A stretch of 64,000 bases of DNA from Bradyrhizobium ottawaense. GTDB lineage: Bacteria > Pseudomonadota > Alphaproteobacteria > Rhizobiales > Xanthobacteraceae. The stretch lies in NCBI RefSeq assembly GCF_900099825.1, contig NZ_LT629693.1:7699001-7763000 (forward strand), read 5' to 3'. Of this stretch, positions 9,238-17,943 are shown one piece after another (position 1 is the stretch's first letter; each line of letters starts with the position of its first letter). The notes beneath the pieces are model-generated. The model did not search any database, was not told the DNA's origin, and worked only from the letters and a program-made list of their open reading frames with translations. The position numbers were made by a program, and so were the translations under genes.

Positions 9238-10116
9238 TCAGGTTCCGGCAGGCGCAGCAATCGGACGCGCCGGTTTCAGATTCAGCAGGTTGCCGGTCAG
9301 GATGAGGGCGGCGCCGAGCACGGTGAACATGTCGAGCCGTTCGGAATAGATCAGCCAGCCCGCCGCGGCCGTCAGCGGAACCCGCAGGAAATCCATCGGC
9401 ACGACCACGGTGGCGTCGGCATACTGCATCGCCCTGGCGAGGAAGTAGTGGGAAAACGTGCCGCAAACCGCGATCACGACGATGTAGCCCCAGGTGTGGG
9501 CCGACGGCCAGGTCCAGACATAGAGCGCCGGCAGCAAGCCTGCGGCGGATTGTACCACCAGCATCCAGAAGATCACCGCCAGGGCGCTTTCGGTGCGGGT
9601 GAGGGATTTCAGCATGGCCATGGAAATCCCGAACCCGACCGCGGCGCCGAGCGCGATCAACTGACCAGGATTGATCGCGCCCATGGCGGGGCGGACGATG
9701 ACGACGACGCCGACCACCCCGAGCACGATCGCGGCAATCTTCCAGGGCGTCATCCGCTCGCCGAGAAAACTCGCGGCCAGGATCGCGGTCCAGATCGGCA
9801 TCGTGAACTCGATCGCCACCACCTGGCCGATCGGAATCAGCGTCAGCGCGAAGAACCAGCCGAGCTGCGCGCTGTAGTGAATGAGGTTGCGCGCGGCGTG
9901 CTGGGGAAACCGCGCGGTTTTCACGACGTGAAACCCGCCTTGGGCGAGGATCAGCGGACACAGCATCGCCAGTCCCAGCGCCGAGCGCACCTCCATGAGC
10001 TGAAACACGTTCAGTTCACGCATGGCCTCGCGGCCGGCGACGGTCAGGATCAGCATCAGGGACAGCCAGCAGGCCATCCACATCGCTGCCTTCAGTTTGG
10101 AGGGTGTTCGGGTCAT
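9238..10116 (-). CDS. EamA/DMT-family transporter
   Basis: The 292-residue inner-membrane protein has about ten hydrophobic helices in two EamA repeats; the second repeat begins near IAAIVLGVVGVVVIVRP. Features such as PLILAQGGFHVVKT and FLGERMTPWK between helices match drug/metabolite transporters of the RhaT/EamA group. Substrate cannot be predicted. It is divergent from the RidA gene, with a small inverted repeat in the gap. Confidence 0.88.
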   Translation of the reverse strand: MTRTPSKLKAAMWMACWLSLMLILTVAGREAMRELNVFQLMEVRSALGLAMLCPLILAQGGFHVVKTARFPQHAARNLIHYSAQLGWFFALTLIPIGQVVAIEFTMPIWTAILAASFLGERMTPWKIAAIVLGVVGVVVIVRPAMGAINPGQLIALGAAVGFGISMAMLKSLTRTESALAVIFWMLVVQSAAGLLPALYVWTWPSAHTWGYIVVIAVCGTFSHYFLARAMQYADATVVVPMDFLRVPLTAAAGWLIYSERLDMFTVLGAALILTGNLLNLKPARPIAAPAGT

Positions 10117-10266
10117 CGACGGGAAACTGGACCGGGGATCGAGGAGGGAAGGCCGGTATCGGCGAGCGCGCGCCGATTTGCAACGCGCAAATTGGCCGAC
10201 GGCGGGCTCAATTTCGCGGTGGGAGAGGTCGCCTGTTCGGTGCTAAGGGATCACCCGACTTTGTTG

Positions 10267-10306
10267 GTCATTTCGGGTTCGATGCTTCGCTTCGCCCCGG
10301 AATGAC
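10267..10306. repeat. Small inverted repeat
   Basis: GTCATTTCGG (10267-10276) is inverted as CCGGAATGAC (10297-10306) with one mismatch, enclosing TTCGATGCTTCGCTTCG-type sequence. It resembles another common short repeat class of this group and lies 27 nt before the RidA start. Confidence 0.5.
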
Positions 10307-10332
10307 GAAAAAGAAAGAACAGGGAGGACCCA

Positions 10333-10731
10333 ATGCGTATCCTGCAACCGGCCGAATGGTCGAAACCGCGCGGCTTTTCACACGGGGTCGAGATCGACGG
10401 GCCGGGCAAGTGGATCGTGCTGGCCGGCCAGACCGGCGGCGACGACAAGGGCGACTATGCGCCCGACATGGCCGCTCAGGTCGGCACGGCGTTGAAGCGA
10501 ATCATGAAACTGCTTGCCGAGGCCGGCGCGGGCCCCGAGCACATCGTCCGCCTGACCTGGTATCTGACCAGCCGCAGCGAATACGAAGCCGCGGGCGCCG
10601 GCATTGGGGCGGCCTGGAAGGAAACCCTGGGGCGGAATTTCCCGCCGTCGACGCTGCTCTATATCGGCGGGCTGGTCGACGAGCGGGCCAAGGTGGAAAT
10701 CGAGGTTACCGCCTACGTCCCCAAGGGATAA
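10333..10731 (+). CDS. RidA-family protein (reactive imine/enamine deaminase-like)
   Basis: The 132-residue protein has the YjgF/YER057c/UK114 fold signature, including WIVLAGQTGGDDKG, IVRLTWYLTSRSEY and the final strand KVEIEVTAYVPKG. RidA proteins hydrolyse 2-aminoacrylate and related imines. The canonical C-terminal arginine of RidA (in the R-V-E-I-E pattern) is replaced by lysine (AKVEIEV), so it probably belongs to a related Rid subgroup and deaminase activity should not be assumed. Good ribosome binding site GGGAGGA at 10322. Confidence 0.88.
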   Translation: MRILQPAEWSKPRGFSHGVEIDGPGKWIVLAGQTGGDDKGDYAPDMAAQVGTALKRIMKLLAEAGAGPEHIVRLTWYLTSRSEYEAAGAGIGAAWKETLGRNFPPSTLLYIGGLVDERAKVEIEVTAYVPKG

Positions 10732-10805
10732 AAGATGGGGTAAAGGACGGACGGCGCGCGCGTCGGACGGACGCGTTGGAACACGACAAAAGGAAATGAC
10801 GGCCA

Positions 10806-11006
10806 ATGACCAATCGATCGACCACCGCAGACTTCGTGACGGCCTTTGCGACCGGCTGGCCGGAAGCGCAGCCGGACCTCATGGTGCTTTCGCTGACCAC
10901 GCAAAAAGGCGTGCAGGATTTTGCCTTCAACAGGGAGCAGGCCCTGTTGATCGCGAAGACCATCAAGGACACCGCGGCGAAGCTGGCGAAGCCCAAAACC
11001 AGCTAA
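10806..11006 (+). CDS. Small hypothetical protein
   Basis: A 66-residue soluble protein (MTNRSTTADFVTAFATGWPE...). It has a central strand pair around LMVLSLTTQKGVQDFAFN and a lysine-rich helical tail. AAAGGAAATG lies upstream. No family recognised; it follows the RidA gene by 74 nt and may be co-transcribed. Confidence 0.6.
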   Translation: MTNRSTTADFVTAFATGWPEAQPDLMVLSLTTQKGVQDFAFNREQALLIAKTIKDTAAKLAKPKTS

Positions 11007-11126
11007 CGACCGGCTATAGTTTGACGGCCGCCGAAGCAGAGCAACAAGCGACAAAAAAGCGTTTCTGGTGCGGTGCTCCGCGTGGCTTGCCGAGCCGTAG
11101 CTCGCGGACAATAGCCCGCCTTCGCC

Positions 11127-11160
11127 CGGTGGGCCCGGCAGGACTCGAACCTGCAACCAG
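11127..11160 (-). tRNA. tRNA 3'-end fragment (T arm and acceptor strand only)
   Basis: On the reverse strand GCAGGTTCGAGTCCTGC (11154-11138) is a perfect TpsiC arm with loop TTCGAGT, followed by CGGGCCCACC, an acceptor strand and near-CCA end. The matching 5' acceptor GGGCCCG, D arm and anticodon arm are not found in the next 120 nt of the reverse strand. This is a partial tRNA copy of the kind left as an attachment site after integration, not a functional tRNA. Confidence 0.55.
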
Positions 11161-11233
11161 ACCGCGCAACGAGCGCAATCGAACCGGAACGAAAATGCAG
11201 CCAAATCGACCAAACCAACCATTATCCTCCCGC

Positions 11234-11452
11234 TCATAACGCTTTGACGAGGTGGTTTCTGATGCGAAACCGGTGAGGTAAACGAACGCTCGTATGGGAA
11301 TCGTCGCCCACCTGGCGGCGACGCCAGGTTTTGGCCATTTCGACATCGCCGTTCAATTCGAGATCAATGGTGTTCTGAGCGGCTTCCGCGATGGCTCGGG
11401 CACCGTGTGTTTCCAGCAACTAGCCACGCCTCGTCGTGAATTTCGACCGCAT
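11234..11452 (-). pseudogene. Frameshifted paralogue of the small gene at 17579
   Basis: From the ATG at 11452 the reverse strand aligns base by base with the gene at 17579-17761: reading EIHD in one frame, then LLETHGARAIAEAAQNTIDL in another. A 4-nt deletion after the second codon and a 1-nt insertion before LLE explain the frame changes; a TAG stands where the intact gene has CAG. After TWRRRQ the sequence diverges. It is a decayed copy of MREIEIHDYARQLLEAHG. Confidence 0.65.
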
Positions 11453-11508
11453 GGCTCACTCTCGTCTTATTCCGTGCGCTCGCGCCACGGAAACCCGCTT
11501 GATGCCGG

Positions 11509-11727
11509 TTACCCGTGCGTGAAGTCGCCGGGTTTCAATCCCAGAGCTTTGACGGCTACTTCCGGAAGCGGTCCCCATGCTTCGACCCTTTCATTCGGGG
11601 CCATCACTGCACCGACAATTGCCTTTGCCTTTGCTGGATCCTGTTCAGCCACATAGTAGACCGAGCGAACAGGCGAACCGCCCGCTAACGGTTGAGTTGT
11701 TACGAGGACAACCTGACCATTTGCCAT
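11509..11727 (-). CDS. Small hypothetical protein
   Basis: The 72-residue product MANGQVVLVTTQPLAGGSPV... has balanced composition, reads YYVAEQDPAKAKAIVGAVMA in the middle, and looks like an authentic conserved small protein of this group. It is divergent from the dehydrogenase cluster. No function is known to me. Confidence 0.6.
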   Translation of the reverse strand: MANGQVVLVTTQPLAGGSPVRSVYYVAEQDPAKAKAIVGAVMAPNERVEAWGPLPEVAVKALGLKPGDFTHG

Positions 11728-11888
11728 GCCCTAATATACCACTGACGCGGTGCCGCTTCCACGAAGGTGAAGGCGAATCCACCGCAGCGCAGCCGCGGCC
11801 ACGCGCCATCGGGGATCACGGTCTTGTACAGTCCCGGGCCAGCACCAATTACGAGGTGTGGGGGGTAAATCGCTGCAGGAGCGAGAAC

Positions 11889-12989
11889 GTGGCCAGCAAG
11901 AAAATGGCAGACGGAGGGCTCCCGGTGATCGCGCGCTTTGAGGTGCGCCACCGCAATTACCTTGCGCCAGACGGCTCGATAAGCCGGCCGCTCCCCGCAT
12001 TCGCCTCCGATGCCACCCTGCTCGTCGCGCTCTACCGAGCGATGGTGCTGATGCGCATCTTTGACCGAAAGGCTGTTGCATTGCAGCGCACCGGCCGGCT
12101 TGGGACCTATGCCGTTTCGCTCGGCCAGGAGGCGGTGTCCGTTGGCACAGCCAGTGCGATGCGAGCGGAGGACGTCCTGTTGCCCTCCTATCGCGACAAT
12201 GGCGCGCTGATCTGGCGTGGTGTCGGGCTGGAGGAAATTCTGCTGTTTTGGGGCGGCGACGAACGGGGCAATCATTTCTCCGGACCGCTCCAGGATTTCC
12301 CGTTTTGCGTTCCCGTCGGATCACAGGCGCCGCATGCCGCCGGCGCGGCCTATGCCTTCAAGTTGCGCCGGAAGCCGCGTGTCGCCGTATGCATGTTCGG
12401 CGATGGCGCCACCTCCAAGGGTGATGTCTACGAAGCGATGAATTTTGCCGGTGTGCACAAATTGCCGGTCGTGTTCGTCGCCACCAACAACCAATGGGCT
12501 ATTTCTGTGCCGTTACGACTGCAAACTGCCGCCGAAACACTTGCGCAGAAGGCCATCGCAGCCGGGTTTATCGGCGAGCAGGTGGATGGCAACGATGTGG
12601 TGGCGATGCGCGCCGCGGCGGAAGAGGCAATTGCCGCAGCCCGTGACGGCCAAGGCCCCCGCTTCATCGAGGCGGTCACCTACCGGCTCGGCGATCATAC
12701 CACCGCTGATGACGCGGCACGTTACCGTCCGGCTGAAGATGTCCAGGCCCATTGGAAGGAAGAGCCGATTGCGCGCCTGCGGACTTTCCTTGTTGGCCAG
12801 AAAATGTGGAGCAAAGCGGAGGAGGAACAGCTTGCCACCGAGTGCCATGAGCGCATCGAGGCTGCGGTCGAACGCTATCTGACCACGGAGCCACGCCGGC
12901 CGGAAACCATGTTCGATCATCTCTATGGCAAGCTGCCCAAGGCCTATGTCGCGCAGCGGCGTGAACTCGCGGGAGAGGACGATGTCTGA
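11889..12989 (+). CDS. 2-oxoacid dehydrogenase E1 component, alpha subunit
   Basis: The 366-residue thiamine-diphosphate subunit decarboxylates a 2-oxoacid. The ThDP motif is GDGATSKGDVYEAMNFAGVH leading to NNQWAIS; RTGRLGTYAVSLGQEA and LPSYRDNGAL are typical of the Bacillus/Pseudomonas alpha2beta2 E1 type (PDH, BCKDH or acetoin DH). GTG at 11889 is chosen because AGGAG lies 7 nt upstream; an ATG at 11904 is the alternative. It overlaps the start of the beta-subunit gene by 8 nt. Genes for beta and E2 follow; no E3 is present, so lipoamide dehydrogenase must come from elsewhere. Substrate cannot be decided. Confidence 0.92.
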   Translation: MASKKMADGGLPVIARFEVRHRNYLAPDGSISRPLPAFASDATLLVALYRAMVLMRIFDRKAVALQRTGRLGTYAVSLGQEAVSVGTASAMRAEDVLLPSYRDNGALIWRGVGLEEILLFWGGDERGNHFSGPLQDFPFCVPVGSQAPHAAGAAYAFKLRRKPRVAVCMFGDGATSKGDVYEAMNFAGVHKLPVVFVATNNQWAISVPLRLQTAAETLAQKAIAAGFIGEQVDGNDVVAMRAAAEEAIAAARDGQGPRFIEAVTYRLGDHTTADDAARYRPAEDVQAHWKEEPIARLRTFLVGQKMWSKAEEEQLATECHERIEAAVERYLTTEPRRPETMFDHLYGKLPKAYVAQRRELAGEDDV

Positions 12990-13031
12990 GGTGACGTTGG
13001 TCGATGCCATCAATCTGGCGCTCGCCCGAGC

Positions 13032-13961
13032 ATGCAGGATGATCCGAGTGTGGTCGTGCTGGGCGAAGATGTCGGCGTCAACGGCGGCGTTTTCCGCGCG
13101 ACCATCGGGCTGCAAGAGCGTTTCGGATCGGAGCGCGTCCTTGATACACCGCTTGCCGAACTCCTTATTAGCGGGCTCTGCGTCGGCATGGCGGTGCAGG
13201 GCCTGAAGCCCGTCGGCGAGATCCAGTTTATGGGATTTCTGTATCCCTGCATCGATCAACTGGTGAATCACGCATCCCGAATGCGCAACCGCAGCCAGGG
13301 ACGGCTTACCTGTCCAATGGTTCTACGAACTCCGCATGGAGCCGGCATTCGCGCGCCCGAGCATCACTCCGAAAGCACCGAGGCAATGCTCGCCCATATT
13401 CCCGGCTTGCGCGTTGTCATCCCTTCATCGCCCGAACGCGCATACGGGCTTCTCCTGGCCGCAATCCGCGATCCAGATCCAGTGGTGTTTCTGGAGCCAA
13501 CACGCTTATACCGCTCGGCAAAAGGTGAAGTGGAAGACAATGGCGAAGCCTTGCCGCTGGATTTAGCCTTTGTCCTGCGCGAAGGCCGCGACATCACGTT
13601 GATCAGTTGGGGCGCCATGCTGAAAGAGACCATGGCGGCGGCCGACGCACTAGCTGTCGAGGGCATCACAGCGGAGGTCATCGATCTCGCCACGCTCAAG
13701 CCCTACGATGAAGACACTTTGCTGGCTTCGGTCGCCAAGACTGGGCGTTGTGTGATCGTGCACGAGGCATCACGCACTGGAGGATTTGGAGCCGAGATCG
13801 CTGCACTTGTCGCTGAGCGCGGCCTGGGCTCTCTGCTTGCACCCGTGACCCGCGTCACCGGCTACGACACCATCATTCCAATGGCGCGGCTTGAACAGCG
13901 CTATATGCCTTCGGTCGACCGGATCGTGACCGCCGCGCGCAAAGCCTGCCAGTTCAGTTAA
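13032..13961 (+). CDS. 2-oxoacid dehydrogenase E1 component, beta subunit (N-terminal frameshift)
   Basis: The open frame from ATG 13032 encodes 309 residues beginning MQDDPSVVVLGEDVGVNGGV, a typical E1 beta chain (VLGEDVG, RTPHGAGI, HSESTEAML). The expected first 17 residues, MSEVTLVDAINLALARA, are encoded just upstream from ATG 12982 in a frame one base away, directly overlapping the alpha gene stop. A single missing base near 13031 would join both parts into a 326-residue chain of normal length. Either the gene is truncated or frameshifted in this strain, or one base is missing in the assembly. Confidence 0.88.
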   Translation: MQDDPSVVVLGEDVGVNGGVFRATIGLQERFGSERVLDTPLAELLISGLCVGMAVQGLKPVGEIQFMGFLYPCIDQLVNHASRMRNRSQGRLTCPMVLRTPHGAGIRAPEHHSESTEAMLAHIPGLRVVIPSSPERAYGLLLAAIRDPDPVVFLEPTRLYRSAKGEVEDNGEALPLDLAFVLREGRDITLISWGAMLKETMAAADALAVEGITAEVIDLATLKPYDEDTLLASVAKTGRCVIVHEASRTGGFGAEIAALVAERGLGSLLAPVTRVTGYDTIIPMARLEQRYMPSVDRIVTAARKACQFS

Positions 13962-13980
13962 ACTTCAACGGACTTGTCCC

Positions 13981-15081
13981 ATGCGCCAGTTCAAGTTGCC
14001 GGATCTTGGAGAAGGCCTTGAGGAGGCGGAGATCGTCACCTGGTATGTCAACGAGGGCGACCACGTTGTCACCGATCAGCCCCTGGTTTCCGTCGAGACC
14101 GACAAGGCGGTCGTCGAAGTGCCGGCGCCGTTAAGCGGGCGCATCGTGCGTCTATTTGGCGCCAAAGGAGATATGGTGAAGGTCGGCGCGGCGCTCGTCG
14201 AGTTTGCCGAAGGCGCCGAGCAGGACCCCGGCACAATTGTCGGCGAACTTGGCGCCAGCGAACCACCAGCGGCGGCAGAAACGCTTTCCGGGCGAGCGGT
14301 TGGGCATGGACTTCACGTGTTTCCGGCGGTGCGCGCGCTCGCGCGCAAGCTCGACGTCGATCTCGATTCTATCGAGGCTACAGGGCCCGGCGGCTTCATG
14401 ACACGTGCCGATGTCGAGCGGGCTGCGAAGAGTTTGTCCCAGGCGGGACCCGCCGAGCCCTTGCGCGGCTTGCGGCGCGCGATGGCCCAACGCATGACAG
14501 CGGCCCATGCCGAAATCGTCCCTGCCACCGTAACCGACGACGCCGATATCGACGATTGGCGCAAGGGTGAGGACGTGACCATCCGGCTGGTGCGTGCGAT
14601 CGCTGCAGCCTGCAAAGCCGAGCCCGCGCTCAATGTCTGGTACAATTCGGGCGCGGGAGAACGGCGCCTGATCGAACGCGTCGACATCGGCATCGCAGTC
14701 GATACTGGGGGAGGCCTTATCGTCCCCGTCATGCGCAATGTCGCAGAGCGTGACGCACCGGACTTGCGAACCGGGCTCGACCGGCTGCGGGCTGACGCAA
14801 TCGCGCGCTCAATACCTCCGGGGGAGCTGCGCGGTGCGACGATTACGCTGTCGAACTTCGGGATGATTGGAGGTCGGTTTGCCAACCTGATTGTCGTACC
14901 ACCGCAAGTGGCGATCGTCGGCGCCGGCCGGATTGCCCAACGGGTGGTCGCGCATCGGGGCCAGCCAACGGTGAGATGCGTGCTGCCGTTGTCGCTCACG
15001 TTTGACCATCGCGTGGTGACGGGCGGCGAAGCCGCTCGTTTCCTGGTAGCGCTCAAGTCGGATATTGAGCGGCCTTCCTAG
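13981..15081 (+). CDS. 2-oxoacid dehydrogenase E2 (dihydrolipoyl acyltransferase)
   Basis: The 366-residue chain has one lipoyl domain (residues 2-77, lipoyl-lysine in VETDKAVVEVPAP), a peripheral-subunit-binding domain around residues 110-142 (FPAVRALARKLDVDLDSIEA) and a catalytic acyltransferase domain ending in TFDHRVVTGGEAARF, where the DHRxxxG histidine is the catalytic base. It is rather short, with short linkers. It follows E1 beta by 19 nt and completes an E1alpha-E1beta-E2 operon lacking E3. Confidence 0.92.
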   Translation: MRQFKLPDLGEGLEEAEIVTWYVNEGDHVVTDQPLVSVETDKAVVEVPAPLSGRIVRLFGAKGDMVKVGAALVEFAEGAEQDPGTIVGELGASEPPAAAETLSGRAVGHGLHVFPAVRALARKLDVDLDSIEATGPGGFMTRADVERAAKSLSQAGPAEPLRGLRRAMAQRMTAAHAEIVPATVTDDADIDDWRKGEDVTIRLVRAIAAACKAEPALNVWYNSGAGERRLIERVDIGIAVDTGGGLIVPVMRNVAERDAPDLRTGLDRLRADAIARSIPPGELRGATITLSNFGMIGGRFANLIVVPPQVAIVGAGRIAQRVVAHRGQPTVRCVLPLSLTFDHRVVTGGEAARFLVALKSDIERPS

Positions 15082-15489
15082 AGCGCCTATGATCTGGAAG
15101 GGGGCTCCTGCAACTGTCCCGCGCCAAGGGCGCGCTGGCGATGGGCAGGGTTGCGATCAGACAGGCCGCCATCCGCCAATCCCGACCAACCGATCTGCGG
15201 ACTTCAGCGACGGTTCGGTTCCATGAGCCAAAAGTCTCATAGGTGGCAGTCCGGTTAGGATTACACTGCTTTCCGTGCTTCCGCTCCCGGACAGATGGGA
15301 GGAAGCAGCGGTGGCTCGCGGCACCGAAGCCCGTTGGAGCTCTCCTCAGGTGGTTCAAGTTCCCCTGAGGTCAGGCGTTGCGGACGCACTCGCAATTCGC
15401 GCCTGTAAACGTCGCATATGAACCGTGCTCCGCGAGCAAATAAAGCGCTAAAAATTGGAGGCAATGCCTTGAAATAATAGGAGCCACAC
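15082..15489. other. Intergenic region without recognised gene
   Basis: About 400 bases between the E2 gene and the transporter gene show no convincing ORF on either strand. A promoter for the downstream transporter is expected here; nothing more specific can be supported. Confidence 0.5.
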
Positions 15490-16815
15490 ATGGCAATTAT
15501 CCCGAGGGATTTCCGCCGCGTGATTATCGCTGCGTCGGTGGGAAACGTCATCGAATGGTATGACTTCTATATCTTCGGCAGCTTGGCCGCGGTTCTGTCG
15601 GTCAAGTTCTTTGAACAATCCCACCCGATCGCGGCCCTGCTGAGCACGATTGCGCTGTTCACCGCAGGATTCCTGATCCGTCCACTGGGGGCGTTCCTTT
15701 TCGGATGGATGGGCGACCGGGTCGGCCGCAAGTATACGTTCCTCATTACGCTCAGCGGAATGGGACTCGGCACGGGGGCGATCGGGTTGATCCCGACCTA
15801 CGAGTCGATCGGTCTGACCGCCGCGTTCGTTCTCTTCGGCTTGCGCATGATCCAGGGCCTGTGCCTGGGCGGCGAGTATGGCGGCGCCATCACCTATGTT
15901 GCGGAGCATGTGCCGGACGAAAGTCGCGGCTACTACACCGGCTGGCTGCAGACCTCTCCGACTCTCGGGATCGTGGTGTCGCTGGCCGTAATCATTGTGA
16001 CGCGGACGTATTTCGGTAATCAAGCATTCGACGAATGGGCGTGGCGCGTTCCGTTCCTGGTTTCGTTCTTGCTGGTGGCCATCGCAATCTACATCCGGCT
16101 CCAGCTCCAGGAGACGCCGATCTTCCAGGAGATCAAGGCGAGGGGGCAGATGACCAGGAACCCCTGGAAAGAGGCCTTCCTCAGCTCGAACATCAAATAC
16201 ATATTGATCGCCACCGTCGTACTGATCGGGCAGGGAGTGGTGTGGTACAGCGGTCAGTTCTGGGCGCTGTACTTTCTGCAGCAGGTTTCCAAGGTGGACC
16301 CGTTGACCTCAGCCTACATCGTGGGAGCTGCGTTGCTCATTGCAACGCCGAGCTTGATCTTTTTTGGCTGGCTGTCAGACCAGATCGGCCGCAAGCCGGT
16401 GATCCTGGGAGGCATGTTGTTTGCCGCGATCACGTACTATCCGCTGTATGTGTGGCTGGGAACGGTCACGCAGCCTGGCAACATCAACTATCCGGTCGCG
16501 ATCTTCATCATCTTCATCCTCGTTTGCTACGTCGGGATGGTGTATGGGCCGGTCGGGGCGTTTCTGGCGGAATACTTCCCCGGCAGGATTCGGTACACGT
16601 CGGTGTCGGTGCCGTATCACATCGGCAACGGCTGGGGAGGCGGATTGGTGCCGTTCATCACTTCGTCAGCTTTCGCGGCCACCGGCAGCATCGGCTACGC
16701 GCTGATCTACCCGATTCTGGTGCCAGCGGTGTGCTTCGTGCTCGCCCTCTTCCTGATGCCGGAGACTCGTAAAATCAGCATCTGGGAACCGATCGAGCCT
16801 AGACTCGCATCGTGA
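15490..16815 (+). CDS. MHS-family MFS transporter (metabolite:H+ symporter)
   Basis: The 441-residue inner-membrane protein has 12 predicted helices. The start VIIAASVGNVIEWYDFYIFG and the loop GWMGDRVGRKYTFL are signatures of the metabolite:H+ symporter group that includes ShiA, KgtP and ProP. The second half repeats the loop as GWLSDQIGRKP. Likely substrates are organic acids or betaines. Its position beside a 2-oxoacid dehydrogenase cluster makes uptake of a precursor of that pathway plausible, but this is inference. Confidence 0.9.
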   Translation: MAIIPRDFRRVIIAASVGNVIEWYDFYIFGSLAAVLSVKFFEQSHPIAALLSTIALFTAGFLIRPLGAFLFGWMGDRVGRKYTFLITLSGMGLGTGAIGLIPTYESIGLTAAFVLFGLRMIQGLCLGGEYGGAITYVAEHVPDESRGYYTGWLQTSPTLGIVVSLAVIIVTRTYFGNQAFDEWAWRVPFLVSFLLVAIAIYIRLQLQETPIFQEIKARGQMTRNPWKEAFLSSNIKYILIATVVLIGQGVVWYSGQFWALYFLQQVSKVDPLTSAYIVGAALLIATPSLIFFGWLSDQIGRKPVILGGMLFAAITYYPLYVWLGTVTQPGNINYPVAIFIIFILVCYVGMVYGPVGAFLAEYFPGRIRYTSVSVPYHIGNGWGGGLVPFITSSAFAATGSIGYALIYPILVPAVCFVLALFLMPETRKISIWEPIEPRLAS

Positions 16816-16820
16816 CAAAG

Positions 16821-16865
16821 TCGCCCAAGTGCGGGGTCGCCAAGGCCCTGCACTTGGGGCGCGAC
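16821..16865. terminator. Hairpin between convergent genes
   Basis: CCCAAGTGC (16824-16832) pairs with GCACTTGGG (16850-16858), and flanking TCGC/GCGA bases extend it. It lies directly after the transporter stop and may end transcription from both sides. There is no T tract. Confidence 0.4.
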
Positions 16866-16929
16866 CGGTGGCCCACGTCGCAAGTAGATAACGGCTGGGC
16901 TAAAGGCTCGGCTCGGGCAACTACCCTTC

Positions 16930-17292
16930 TCAGCTGGCCGGGTGATGCCAGCGATCGTGCCACCAGGTGTTGAAATCGCGATCGGTCATCAGTTCCGAGG
17001 CTGCAAGCAAGATCACCACTATGCCTGAGACCACACTGCTTACCGTGGCCAATGACTCGTAGCCGATCGCCCAAGGTACAACCACCAGAGCCAGACCGAT
17101 GAGGATTTCTCCCCATTCCTCCAGATAGGATGGAATGACAAATCCCTCTACGGCAAACAGAATGACGCACAACCCAAGCGCGATAGTCAGCCAGACTTCT
17201 GCCCCGGCGAATCCCAGGGCGAACGGCGACAAGACCAGCCACACGCCCAACAACAGGCTGCCGGCGTCCTGCCAATGTTGAATGCGCATCAT
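16930..17292 (-). CDS. SPW-repeat membrane protein
   Basis: The 120-residue protein has four hydrophobic helices in two repeats, each beginning with an SPW-like W/SP motif (QHWQDAGSLLLGVWLVLSPFA and LEEWGEILIGLALVVVPWAIG, shown here in part). This matches the SPW family (PF03779). The start at 17292 has GGGAGGTGAG immediately upstream on the reverse strand. The C-terminus is rich in His and Trp (NTWWHDRWHH). Function unknown; an inner-membrane location is expected. Confidence 0.8.
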   Translation of the reverse strand: MMRIQHWQDAGSLLLGVWLVLSPFALGFAGAEVWLTIALGLCVILFAVEGFVIPSYLEEWGEILIGLALVVVPWAIGYESLATVSSVVSGIVVILLAASELMTDRDFNTWWHDRWHHPAS

Positions 17293-17578
17293 ACTCACCT
17301 CCCTTCCGTCTCCGTATATGGTGATGCACCGCTGACAATGCATCCCACCAACGCCTGCGCTTGACGATGAGGCGAAGACAGAACGGGGGTTCTGCTGCCG
17401 CTGATCTGGCCGTAGAGGAATTACGGTACGCCCATCGGTCCTTGACGGCCCATGACCAGGAAGAGACCTCTTGCAAACGCCCCGCGCCAGGATGCAAACT
17501 GTGAGGGCCTGGTGGACGTCTACGGTTCTGCTGCCCGACTGGAATTCACGGTCGCGCAGAACGAAGGAGCATGACGCC

Positions 17579-17761
17579 ATGCGAGAAATCGAAATCCATG
17601 ACTATGCGCGGCAGTTGCTGGAAGCACACGGCCCGAAGGCCATTGCTGAAGCCGCCCAGAACGCCATCGAGCTTGAAGCAAAGGGCGAGGCGGAACTGGC
17701 CAGAACCTGGCGGCATATCGAAGACGCGATGAAGCTCATGCGCGGGCCGCACCAAAGCTGA
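17579..17761 (+). CDS. Small hypothetical protein, intact paralogue of 11234-11452
   Basis: The 60-residue helical protein MREIEIHDYARQLLEAHG... has KAIAEAAQNAIELEAKGEAE in the middle and ends MRGPHQS. AAGGAG precedes the ATG at a good distance. A decayed copy lies 6 kb upstream beside a tRNA fragment. Small proteins of this kind are common in Bradyrhizobium; function unknown. Confidence 0.7.
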   Translation: MREIEIHDYARQLLEAHGPKAIAEAAQNAIELEAKGEAELARTWRHIEDAMKLMRGPHQS

Positions 17762-17943
17762 AGCTGCCGGGCTCGCGCGTGACAAGGTGTGCCTGAATGC
17801 GAGCGCTGCCATGCCAGGTTGAGGCCGGTGTGGCGGCGGCGCGGAAGTTGGAACGCGGACCAAAATCCATCCCAGACCGCTTGGCCGCGGCGGAACGGCA
17901 ACACGATCTTCAAGGCGCCTCTCTTGGTTACAGGAGCTAAGCC

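Larger units (their letters stand above)
11007..11508. other. Mosaic intergenic region with tRNA fragment and decayed gene
   Basis: No intact gene is visible here. It holds a tRNA 3' fragment and a frameshifted small gene (both listed), and marks the change from the conserved block on the left to accessory genes on the right. Confidence 0.6.

Noticed and set aside
11127..11260. A complete tRNA gene
   Set aside because: Only the T arm and 3' acceptor strand are present; no D arm, anticodon arm or matching 5' acceptor in the adjoining sequence.
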